Assembly (NCBI GenBank): GCA_023411175.1
Contig: JAEYPB010000006.1
Location: forward strand, 1-42,037
Length of the DNA: 42,037 bases
Reading direction: 5' to 3'
DNA from: Bacillota bacterium
Lineage (GTDB): Bacteria > Bacillota > Clostridia > Christensenellales > Aristaeellaceae
The notes beneath the pieces are model-generated. The model ran no database searches, was not told the DNA's origin, and saw only the letters and a program-made list of their open reading frames with translations. Below, piece by piece: positions 22,658-30,020 of the stretch; position 1 is the stretch's first letter; the number at the start of each line of letters is the position of its first letter. The translations under genes and the position numbers were made by a program.

Positions 22658-25600
22658 TTACGCCGCGCCAAGCGACGCGAAGTACGCTTCCACGGTGTCC
22701 TCGCATCCGAACAGCACGCCGTAGAGCTTGAGCCATTCGAGACGCCCCTCCTCGGTGGATTCCTGCGCCGAGCGGTCGACAAACGCCGGTATTCCCAGCA
22801 TGCCGAGGCGTTCGGAGAGCACGGCATACGCCTCGTCCGTAATCTCCGCGGGCAGGATGGCAAGGGTGCAGCCACTTGCCAGCAGCGCGCCGTAGTCAGG
22901 CTCGGTGTACGCGCCCGCCCGCTTGATCGCCCCCCGCGCCAGGGCATCCGCAATTTGCGGCAGCTCCGTTTCGCAGCCAAGCAGCGCAATGGGGTCGATT
23001 ACGCCGATCATGCCCATCAGTTCCAGCACATTCCCGGAGGCGACGTAGGCGTTCGCGACGGGCAGCTGTATGACGGCCATGCCTTCGTCCAGCCCGGCCG
23101 GAACCTCCGCCCCCTCGGGAACGAGCAGGTAGTCGGCCCCATCCCGTACGCTGAGCACCACGTAGCCGTCCGCGTAGCGATAGATATTGAAGCGCTCCGC
23201 CGATTCGAGCGCGTCCGCGGATTCATACCGGAGGCCGACCACGGCGGGCGCGTCCTCATCCTGAGCCTCGCCCTTCTTGCCGTCCGCCCCGGCGATGTAG
23301 ATGTAGATGGAATAGGCGATCTCGTGGTCACTTGACATCGTGGTGGTCATGCCGATGATGGTGTTGCTGGCGTTCAGCCTCACCGGAATCTCGAAGGTGG
23401 ACACGCCGCCGCCGTGCGAGCCGTAGTATTTGCTACCGCTCGCCTTGACGTATGAATAATTCGGGCTTGAAAACACGATGGTCGCGTAGGACCTTCCGTT
23501 CCTGACGGTGACCGCGGGACAGGTGATGCGCACGCGACCCGTACCGCCGGAGAAGGAAAAATTCTCAGGTTTGTATGTGCCGTCGGGCAAAGAGGTTGTG
23601 TTGTCTACGCGGCTGGTCGAGCCGCTGGAGTCCTTCTCCGGCGGCTTGACCGTCTCGCCGTCTTCGTCATCGTCGCCCCCATCGTCCGGGTCGGTCGCCT
23701 CGCCGCCGTCGACAGCCTCCATGTCACCGGATTTAAAGGTGAGCGATCGCTCGACCCACTTCGCGCTCTTGACCGCGTAGGCGGAGACAGTGATCGGCAC
23801 GTCCAGCTCGGAAACGGGAAGCGTGAAGGCGTAGAGCCCGTCGCCGTTCAGATGATAACCGATATGCTCCGATGCGGCCGCCGCTTCCGCCGCGGTGCCC
23901 ACGAAGAGCTTGTCGTAACCCGTGCCGCTCAGGGCGATCGTGGCGGCGATCTTGCCGCCCCGGATGTTCAGCGTGCAGCTGACAACCTTGAACATGGAGG
24001 AACTGGAGTCCACATCCGTCGTATAGTCGCCATCCGCGATCGCCGCCTTCAGCGAATCGGCCTTAAAGGTGAGCGCGCGCTCGATCCACTTCGCGCTCTT
24101 AACCGCATAGGCGGAGAACCTGATGGGGATGTCGAGGGCGGGGACGGGGAGCGTGAAGGTGTACTTCCCCTCGGCGTTCGCCACATAGCCGATGATCCTG
24201 GACGCGTCCGCGCCGGCCGCCGCCTCGGGCGTGCCGAGGAAGAGCTTGTCGTAGCCCGTGCCGCTCAGCGTGATCGTGGCGGTCATCTTGCCGGCCCGGA
24301 TGTTCAGCACGCACTTTTCAACCTTGAACATCGAGGAACTGGAGTCCACCTCCGCCGAGTAGCCGCCGTCCTCGAGCGTCGTCTTCATCGGCTCGGACTT
24401 GAAGGTGAGCGTGCGCTCGATCCACTTCGCGCTCTTGACCGCGTAGGCGGAGACAGTGATCGGCACGTCCAGCTCGGAAACGGGAAGCGTGAAGGTGTAC
24501 TTCCCCTCCGCGTTCGCCACATAGCCGATGATCCTGGACGCGTCCGCGCCGGCCGCCGCCTCGGGCGTGCCGAGGAAGAGCTTGTCGTACCCCGTGCCGC
24601 TCAACGTGATGATGGCGGTGATTCCGCCGCCCCGGATGTTCAGCACGCATTTTTCAACCTTGAACATGGAGGAACTGGAGTCCACATCCGTCGAGTAGTC
24701 GATGCCGGCGGACTCCTCCTCAGCCGCTTTCATCGTTACCTGGGCAGCCGACACAACCGGCACGTCCAGGGTCAGCACTTCTTCCGTATACCACGCGCCG
24801 CCTGCGCACCCCGGAACAAACGAGATGGTTTCGCCCATGGCGGATAGGGGCAGCGGGAAACGGAACAGGCATGTCCCGTCGCCGCCATCTTCCCGCGCGT
24901 AAAAGGGCTCCTTGTTCTCGGCGTTCCGGTCGCCAATGTAGATTCTGTCATAGCCCGCCTCGTCTGAAACGAGAAGCACCCGGAGCGTTTCGCCGTCGAT
25001 TTCGGCCTCGACATGCCGAATGGTAAAGGGGGCAAATTGACCTTGCTCCGCAGGCGCTTCCGTCGGCTGGAGCGCGTCCTGCTCGGGTACCGGCGTTTCG
25101 CCGGGGGCGGCAACCGGAGCATCGTCCCCGTCTGCAGGCTCGGGAACCGGCGTTTCGCCGGGGGCGGCGGCCGGGGCGTCGTCCCCGTCCGCAGGCTCGG
25201 AAACCGGCGTTTCGCCGGGCGCGGCGGCCGGGGCGTCGTCCCCGTCCGTAGGCTCGGAAACCGGCGTTTCGCCGGGGGCGGCGACCGGGGCGTCGTCCCC
25301 GTCCGCAGGCTCGGGAACCGGCGTTTCGCCGGGGGCAGCGGCCGGGGCATCGTCCCCATCCGCGGGCTCGTGAACCGGCGTTTCGCCGAGGGCGGCGGTT
25401 GGGACATCGTCCCCGTCTTCGGGTTCGGGAACCGGCGTTTCGCCGGGCGCGACGGCCGGGGCTTCGTCCCCGTCCGCGGGTTCGGGAATCGGTGCTTCGC
25501 CGGGGACGGCGGCCGGGGCATCGTCCCCGTCCGCAGGTTCGGGAATCGGGGCTTCTCCGCGCGCCTCGGATCCGTCAGCGGCCGAGAAAACCGGCGCAAT

Positions 25601-25693
25601 CGCGGCCTCCTCGGCCAGTATGCCGAGACACGTCGTGAACAGCAGGGCGAGCGCCATTAGAATGGAGAGGAAACGTTTTGCGGATGGCTTCAT
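22658..25693 (-). CDS. Large secreted multidomain protein: Pro/acidic repeats, Ig/NEAT-like repeats and a BtuF N-lobe
   Basis: This is a 1011-residue protein. The order is: signal peptide (1-28); eight full 19-residue repeats of type GETPVPEPADGDDAPAAAP plus a partial ninth (46-205); a divergent beta domain (about 219-312); three near-identical ~100-residue Ig/NEAT-like repeats (333-433, 445-545, 557-656; spacing 112); an acidic linker (660-690); a different beta domain (703-800) with GGTGRVRITCPAV and SSDHEIAYSIYIYI; and a BtuF-like N-lobe (815-1008) that stops where the C-lobe would begin. The start at 25693 follows GGAGGAG. No membrane anchor is visible. It is the first gene behind riboswitch 2 and precedes btuF-C-D, so a role in capturing or relaying a corrinoid or tetrapyrrole is inferred, not shown. 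Confidence 0.85.
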   Translation of the reverse strand: MKPSAKRFLSILMALALLFTTCLGILAEEAAIAPVFSAADGSEARGEAPIPEPADGDDAPAAVPGEAPIPEPADGDEAPAVAPGETPVPEPEDGDDVPTAALGETPVHEPADGDDAPAAAPGETPVPEPADGDDAPVAAPGETPVSEPTDGDDAPAAAPGETPVSEPADGDDAPAAAPGETPVPEPADGDDAPVAAPGETPVPEQDALQPTEAPAEQGQFAPFTIRHVEAEIDGETLRVLLVSDEAGYDRIYIGDRNAENKEPFYAREDGGDGTCLFRFPLPLSAMGETISFVPGCAGGAWYTEEVLTLDVPVVSAAQVTMKAAEEESAGIDYSTDVDSSSSMFKVEKCVLNIRGGGITAIITLSGTGYDKLFLGTPEAAAGADASRIIGYVANAEGKYTFTLPVSELDVPITVSAYAVKSAKWIERTLTFKSEPMKTTLEDGGYSAEVDSSSSMFKVEKCVLNIRAGKMTATITLSGTGYDKLFLGTPEAAAGADASRIIGYVANAEGKYTFTLPVPALDIPIRFSAYAVKSAKWIERALTFKADSLKAAIADGDYTTDVDSSSSMFKVVSCTLNIRGGKIAATIALSGTGYDKLFVGTAAEAAAASEHIGYHLNGDGLYAFTLPVSELDVPITVSAYAVKSAKWVERSLTFKSGDMEAVDGGEATDPDDGGDDDEDGETVKPPEKDSSGSTSRVDNTTSLPDGTYKPENFSFSGGTGRVRITCPAVTVRNGRSYATIVFSSPNYSYVKASGSKYYGSHGGGVSTFEIPVRLNASNTIIGMTTTMSSDHEIAYSIYIYIAGADGKKGEAQDEDAPAVVGLRYESADALESAERFNIYRYADGYVVLSVRDGADYLLVPEGAEVPAGLDEGMAVIQLPVANAYVASGNVLELMGMIGVIDPIALLGCETELPQIADALARGAIKRAGAYTEPDYGALLASGCTLAILPAEITDEAYAVLSERLGMLGIPAFVDRSAQESTEEGRLEWLKLYGVLFGCEDTVEAYFASLGAA
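23726..24697 (-). repeat. Three tandem 336-bp repeats encoding the Ig/NEAT-like domain
   Basis: The three domain copies are repeated at the DNA level with a period of 336 bases and long nearly identical stretches (for example the region that encodes SSSSMFKV and SGTGYDKLF). The first two copies are the most alike. This points to recent duplication or gene conversion. Confidence 0.85.
25079..25558 (-). repeat. 57-bp minisatellite encoding a Pro/Asp-rich spacer
   Basis: Eight complete copies and one partial copy of a 57-base unit encode the 19-residue segment GETPVPEPADGDDAPAAAP with small changes. The product is an acidic, extended stalk between the signal peptide and the domains. Copy number is likely to vary between strains. 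Confidence 0.9.
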
Positions 25694-25750
25694 GGATGTT
25701 CTCCTCCTAGATGATATCCCATTGCCCATTTCACAGCCATCTTCGGGAAA

Positions 25751-25797
25751 ACTCGAGAAAAGAACGGCACCCGTCCTTCTCGAAGAAAGCGGGTGCC
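25751..25797 (-). terminator. Riboswitch-associated intrinsic terminator of operon 2
   Basis: On the minus strand an 8-bp stem GGCACCCG/CGGGTGCC (25790-25797 with 25766-25773) is followed by GTTCTTTTCT. It lies between riboswitch 2 and the ribosome binding site of the large secreted protein, the expected place for the expression platform. Confidence 0.85.
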
Positions 25798-25869
25798 ATG
25801 CGGCAACACAAAAACAAGGACCACGTCAGTCCATGTTCGGAAATTTGCTTTCTGCGGAAGCTTTTTCCC

Positions 25870-26026
25870 AGGTTTTTCAGCAGGTTTCCTGACTCGCGGA
25901 TCTACATTCGGCTATGCCTTCTCACGCAATGCGCAATGGCCGTTATAGCCTCATTCCCCGCTCACAGTGACCGGATCGCTCAGGACTCGCACCTGATTCC
26001 CTATTACCCATGCAGAGGAAAAACCT
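25870..26026 (-). promoter_or_regulatory. Cobalamin riboswitch 2 (upstream of the secreted-protein/btuFCD operon)
   Basis: On the minus strand the core elements are TAATAGGGAATCAGGTGCGA, CGGTCACTGTGAGCGGGGAA and the B12 box GAGTCAGGAAACCTGCTG (ending near 25879). P1 can be drawn between AGGTTTTTC (26018-26026) and GAAAAACCT (25870-25878). The 5' strand of P1 also sits in a 10-bp hairpin (CATGCGGAGG/CCTCTGCATG), which could compete with P1. A terminator follows, so cobalamin should switch transcription off. Confidence 0.95.
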
Positions 26027-26065
26027 CCGCATGGCACTAAAAATCCATGCTATGAAATTGATTCC

Positions 26066-26094
26066 ATTATAAATGCACGATGGAGAAATGTCAA
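26066..26094 (-). promoter_or_regulatory. Consensus sigma-70-type promoter of cobalamin uptake operon
   Basis: On the minus strand TTGACA (26089-26094) and TATAAT (26066-26071) match the consensus exactly with a 17-base spacer. Transcription would start near 26058, about 32 bases before riboswitch 2. Confidence 0.88.
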
Positions 26095-26239
26095 TCAAGC
26101 GGCCTGTAAATGCTTCCAGACATTTTGGCAAAATAAAGCAGGCCCCGCGGCGCATAAAACGAGATCTACGTCCGATCATCCACTTCGCGGTGGCCTTAGC
26201 ACTCATCCTTGCCGGATGAGCGCATGATGCTGCGAAATT

Positions 26240-26407
26240 ATGAGCTGGCTGGAGACGTACAAGAAGGGCAGCATCCGCCCCAGCGCCTACGAGCACTATC
26301 AGTTCTGCCTACCGCTACTGTGCAAGGACGAAATTGCCAACAACGGTCCCCGTCTTGAGAATCAAGCCTTGCACACTCACTCACTACTTGCCTGTTCTCG
26401 ACAATAG
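26240..26407 (+). pseudogene. Remnant of a tyrosine recombinase (core-binding N-terminal domain)
   Basis: A 55-codon plus-strand frame begins MSWLETYKKGSIRPSAYEHY. This closely follows the pattern of the SAM-like core-binding domain of phage-type integrases (W-L-E-x-Y-x-x-x-S-I-x-P-S-x-Y-x-x-Y). The match fades after about 30 residues, an in-frame TGA stands just upstream and TAG closes it. No catalytic Arg-His-Arg-Tyr domain is found nearby, so it is a broken piece. It lies in the junction between the cobalamin uptake operon and the end of the glycan cluster, and suggests an old integration event. The family call rests on the short motif only. Confidence 0.5.
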
Positions 26408-26569
26408 TGTGCGAAACCGTCCAATATATCCCCATCAGGCACTTATTTGCTCGAATTCAGCCCATTCTACCATATAGCCCATATGTGGGCCCCTTCCCTC
26501 AAGCGTCCAGCTTCATTCTGCAGTCAACCTTCGGTTTTCTTTTGGACGGTGGTTTCCTGCCGACTGCCG
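26408..26569. other. Intergenic junction after the glycan cluster; no gene recognised
   Basis: Together with 26095-26239 this is a stretch without a supported gene apart from the integrase remnant. Short inverted repeats are present (CTCATCC/GGATGAG near 26208-26226; GCCCA/TGGGC near 26478-26491), but none has a T-run. I see no convincing terminator for the glycan operon. Confidence 0.4.
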
Positions 26570-28783
26570 TCACAGCATGCGGTACGCCTGGGTCTTGGAT
26601 TCAAAGGCACATGCGTCAAGCGCCTCCGCTTCGCGAAGCGCTAATCCTTCGTCTAGGAGGTATACTGCGAGGCCCTCGCGCACTTTAGGCAGTAATAGTT
26701 GATAATGCCTCGCACTCCCGTCGTTCCCCTTGACGCGCAGGGCAAGCACGTCCTCCGCCCCGGAAAACTGTGTAACATCAACCGCGCAGTACAGCATGCC
26801 ATCGCGTATTTCGACGGCAAGCCGCGTACCGGGCGCCCAAGCATGGCCATGCGCGGCATTGGACAGCGCTGTCCGGAAATGATATGCGTAGATATTGACA
26901 TTGGTTTCGTCCAGCCCGTCTCCGCTTATCTGATCCAACCAGTCTTTCCGCAAGACCGCAAACTGATTGGTGACCAGATGTGCCTTGAGGTTCTCAAACA
27001 CGAACACACCGTCCGGGTACTTTAAACCCATTTCGACGAGCACCATTAGCTCACTGCGCAAATACTGGCCATTCTCGCTCAGCGGCATGTCCTTGGACGC
27101 GAGGATCGGGTAGTAAACGCTCTCGGTATACGCCGTCAGGTACTCGCTGTGGTAGTGATATGAGCAATATCCAAAAGGCTCTTTCGTGTCCAGCGCTGTT
27201 TCGATTTTTGCATATGAACCTACCAGGTCAAAGCGCCGCGACTCCGGCTGGTAGTTAATCATGTAATTATCAACGGCCAAATAACTGAGGCAAATCACCA
27301 TGGTCAGGCTCAAGTAGGAGCGCCACCATTTCCCGGCATGGCGGTACAGCGCCAAAAGTACATAGCACACAACCAGAATGAGGGGATAGTACGCGAAGAT
27401 CATATACCGGTAAATTGCCATATGATCGGCGAGGAACAAGAAAAACGCCAAACTCCCTAAATACATCAGAAGCATAGCGCTCATGGCAGGCGTGTGCTTC
27501 ATGTGCGCTACCGCATAGTATCCGCCGAACATCACGAGGCTCAGCCCGCCCATATAGCCGAACGGAAGGCGGAGAAATCCCCATAAGTACCCTTTCGTGA
27601 TCTCGTGTACACGGATGTGCAGCACCAGGATTCTATGAATTTCGCGCATGACAGCGAGGGGATGTTCCGGTACAAAGTAGCAGTATACCATCACCATCAA
27701 TACCAAACAGCCCACAATTGCCACTACAGCATACTTACGCTTTCTATCAAATAGCGCAAGCAACAACACATATGTATAGAGGCCTAGCAAGAGAAACATG
27801 GAATTGGCCACAAGGAAAAAGTTGATCGCGGCCAGTACAAAGAATATTGCGAGGTAGCCTAGATGATAGTCTAGATTTCGCTTGATAAATCGCGCCAGTG
27901 AGCGTTTCCCGGAAAACGGGTTCTCACAATGGATCGCCCGAAGCGCAAAATAGATCATCCAGACGCAAAAAAACGAAGACATAGAGTACATGCGGATCAT
28001 GCGCGCCAAGTACACATTCTCCGAAAACATCGTCAAAAGCACGGCGGTTATGACGCCCAGCGCCTCCGATTTGAACAGCTTTTTTGTCACCCAGTAGGCC
28101 GATACCGATAGCAACATGGCGAAAAACGCAGACACCATACGTCCCGCCCCCACCGAAAGGCCAGTAATGTGATAGACCAATGCCAGACACTGGTTATACA
28201 GAAGCGCACGGTCATAGGTTTCCATGGGAACCTGATGCACAAAATCCCAGATCACAGGGCGGCCTGTATTGATTAACCCGAAAGCAGTCTTGACCATGTA
28301 GTGCTCATCGTTGTGGAACTGCGGGTTAACCGTGATGTCATAGCTGAACACAAAATAGGCGCTAAGAAATAGGAGCACGGCAAAGCACAACGAAAAGTTG
28401 CGCCGGTTCAGAAAGCCCTCTAACCCATGGCGGACGAGATCACTACCCATCCATGCGCCGGAAGCGGCCAAAAGCACCGCCAGGACGTAATCAAGCCAGC
28501 CGCAGGCCGTGACGCCGCGAATGCAGGCGAGCGCGGCCAGCACGATCGCGTAAACCCACATCGACGCCGTTGCGATCAGGGGCAGGACGGCCGTGCGCCC
28601 GTCCGCCTGGAGCGGTCCTTCCGGCGCTTCCGGCTCGGCCAGGATGAAGGCAAACGAGAACAGACCGACAAGGACAATACTCACGTCCACGCCCGAAAAC
28701 GTTCCCAGATAAACGGCAAAGCAGGTGATCAGGATCAGTAGCGCGACCAGGATCCGAAGCGCCAGCCGTTCCGGTTTTAACAT
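26570..28783 (-). CDS. GT-C type membrane glycosyltransferase (PMT/ArnT-like)
   Basis: This 737-residue multi-pass membrane protein has about eleven or more hydrophobic segments. The first large outer loop holds FHNDEHYMVKTA, an acidic Asp-Glu motif in the place typical of GT-C enzymes that use polyprenyl-phosphate sugars. A MIRMYSMSSFFCVWMIYFAL helix and a soluble C-terminal part of about 200 residues follow. The start at 28783 has GGGGGAG upstream. It would transfer a sugar on the outer face of the membrane to a lipid, glycan or protein; the substrate is not readable. It is the last gene of the minus-strand cluster. Confidence 0.75.
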   Translation of the reverse strand: MLKPERLALRILVALLILITCFAVYLGTFSGVDVSIVLVGLFSFAFILAEPEAPEGPLQADGRTAVLPLIATASMWVYAIVLAALACIRGVTACGWLDYVLAVLLAASGAWMGSDLVRHGLEGFLNRRNFSLCFAVLLFLSAYFVFSYDITVNPQFHNDEHYMVKTAFGLINTGRPVIWDFVHQVPMETYDRALLYNQCLALVYHITGLSVGAGRMVSAFFAMLLSVSAYWVTKKLFKSEALGVITAVLLTMFSENVYLARMIRMYSMSSFFCVWMIYFALRAIHCENPFSGKRSLARFIKRNLDYHLGYLAIFFVLAAINFFLVANSMFLLLGLYTYVLLLALFDRKRKYAVVAIVGCLVLMVMVYCYFVPEHPLAVMREIHRILVLHIRVHEITKGYLWGFLRLPFGYMGGLSLVMFGGYYAVAHMKHTPAMSAMLLMYLGSLAFFLFLADHMAIYRYMIFAYYPLILVVCYVLLALYRHAGKWWRSYLSLTMVICLSYLAVDNYMINYQPESRRFDLVGSYAKIETALDTKEPFGYCSYHYHSEYLTAYTESVYYPILASKDMPLSENGQYLRSELMVLVEMGLKYPDGVFVFENLKAHLVTNQFAVLRKDWLDQISGDGLDETNVNIYAYHFRTALSNAAHGHAWAPGTRLAVEIRDGMLYCAVDVTQFSGAEDVLALRVKGNDGSARHYQLLLPKVREGLAVYLLDEGLALREAEALDACAFESKTQAYRML

Positions 28784-28801
28784 CTGCTCGTTCTCCCCCT
28801 G

Positions 28802-30016
28802 TCAAAAAATGTCTACCCATTCCCGGATAATGGACGAGTGATCAAAATGCACGGCCCTGCTCAGGGATTTCTCCCGGTAATGCGCCCGCAAATCGGCGTC
28901 GTCGTATAGAAGCGCCATCGCCTCGGCAAGGCAGACCTCCGCTTTTTCCAGCGGAACGGAAGCAGAATGCTTCTGGCCGGAAAAGACCGGGATCAGTATT
29001 CCGTATTCCGCCCGCTCAAGATGTTCCTGTTGCTGAAGGTCGAAATCGGTCTCCGGAGCAAAGATTTCCCGGGCACCAGAGCGATAGTCGGTGACAATCA
29101 CCGGAAGGCCACAGGCCATCGCCTCGATTGCCGAATTTCCGAACCCCTCAAAGAGCGAAGGGAATATAAAGATTTGGCAGCGCGAGAGCACCGCGAATGG
29201 ATTCTTAACAAACCCGGGGAAATCAACGCGATCCGCAACCCCCAACTGTCTGGCCAAATCCTCCAGATACCCTGTCAATTCCCCCTGCCCCAGTAAGATC
29301 AGCCGCGCGTTTGAATACTTACGGGCGATTTGAGCAAAAGCCCGGATCAGATGCCATTGCCCCTTCTGATCGCAATGCCGCCCCGTGCTCACAAAATAGA
29401 AGCCGTCCTTTGAAAGCGCCACTTCGGGCGCTTCCCTCCCCGCCTGTTGCATTCCGGCCACATTGTAGCAGTTATACACCGTCACCTGCTTTTCCGGGTT
29501 AAGCCCGAAATTCTTGACGAGGTCGTTCTTCACCCCCTTGGAGAGCGAGACAACCCGGTCGGCCCGGTTGTACAGCCGGCGCACCAAGGGCGCGACGATG
29601 TAGCGGTACTCCGGCCCATTGGACATGGACAGCCGGATGCGAACGGACAAAAGCACCTTGCAATGCCGGTTCCCAGTCAGGACGTTGGCGATGTTGGCGC
29701 TGTCCAAAAAGCTTATGCAGGCGTCGTACCCTCCGACCTTTTTCAGGTGCCGGAGCCAGACGAGGCGTAGCGCGAATGCATGGAGATGATACGATAGACT
29801 TTTGTGAAGCCTTGGCGGCATCCCCATCGAGATCAGTCGACCCTTGTATGGATAATCCTCGTTCGAGACCGAGTTGACCAAAATGTCCGCCTGGACGTCC
29901 TCGGGAAGGTTTAGTGTGATATTGGAAACCGCGCGTTCGGCCCCACCGCCGGTCAACGTGGAGATCACAAAAAGCACCTTTTTCAACCGGTTCAACCTCT
30001 TTTCAGCACTGTTCAT
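28802..30016 (-). CDS. Glycosyltransferase family 4
   Basis: This protein of up to 404 residues is a GT-B glycosyltransferase that adds a sugar from a nucleotide-sugar donor in the cytoplasm during glycan assembly. It has VLFVISTLTGGGAERAVSNI at the N-terminus, YFVSTGRHCDQKGQWHLIRA in the middle and FPSLFEGFGNSAIEAMACGL with the conserved Glu pair (E-x7-E) of GT4. The ATG at 30016 has no visible ribosome binding site; an in-frame TTG at 29986 has AAGAGG nine bases upstream and would start LKKVLFVIST, closer to family N-termini. The gene follows the preceding stop by 4 bases. Confidence 0.88.
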   Translation of the reverse strand: MNSAEKRLNRLKKVLFVISTLTGGGAERAVSNITLNLPEDVQADILVNSVSNEDYPYKGRLISMGMPPRLHKSLSYHLHAFALRLVWLRHLKKVGGYDACISFLDSANIANVLTGNRHCKVLLSVRIRLSMSNGPEYRYIVAPLVRRLYNRADRVVSLSKGVKNDLVKNFGLNPEKQVTVYNCYNVAGMQQAGREAPEVALSKDGFYFVSTGRHCDQKGQWHLIRAFAQIARKYSNARLILLGQGELTGYLEDLARQLGVADRVDFPGFVKNPFAVLSRCQIFIFPSLFEGFGNSAIEAMACGLPVIVTDYRSGAREIFAPETDFDLQQQEHLERAEYGILIPVFSGQKHSASVPLEKAEVCLAEAMALLYDDADLRAHYREKSLSRAVHFDHSSIIREWVDIF

Positions 30017-30020
30017 TGAC

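Noticed and set aside
22658..22660. Frameshift that would join the half BtuF lobe to the next gene
   Set aside because: The next gene has its own signal peptide, ribosome binding site and complete two-lobe protein, so no continuation is missing from this locus; an error is still possible but not supported.
25079..25558. Possible CRISPR array
   Set aside because: The unit is 57 bases, repeats touch without unique spacers, and it is in frame inside a coding region.
25013..25660. Plus-strand frame with repeated RRFAGGG units
   Set aside because: It is the antisense reading of the 57-bp minisatellite; the minus strand has the signal peptide, ribosome binding site and riboswitch.
26007..26035. 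Plus-strand hairpin as a terminator
   Set aside because: There is no T-run and no plus-strand gene upstream; the inverted repeat belongs to the leader of riboswitch 2 on the minus strand.
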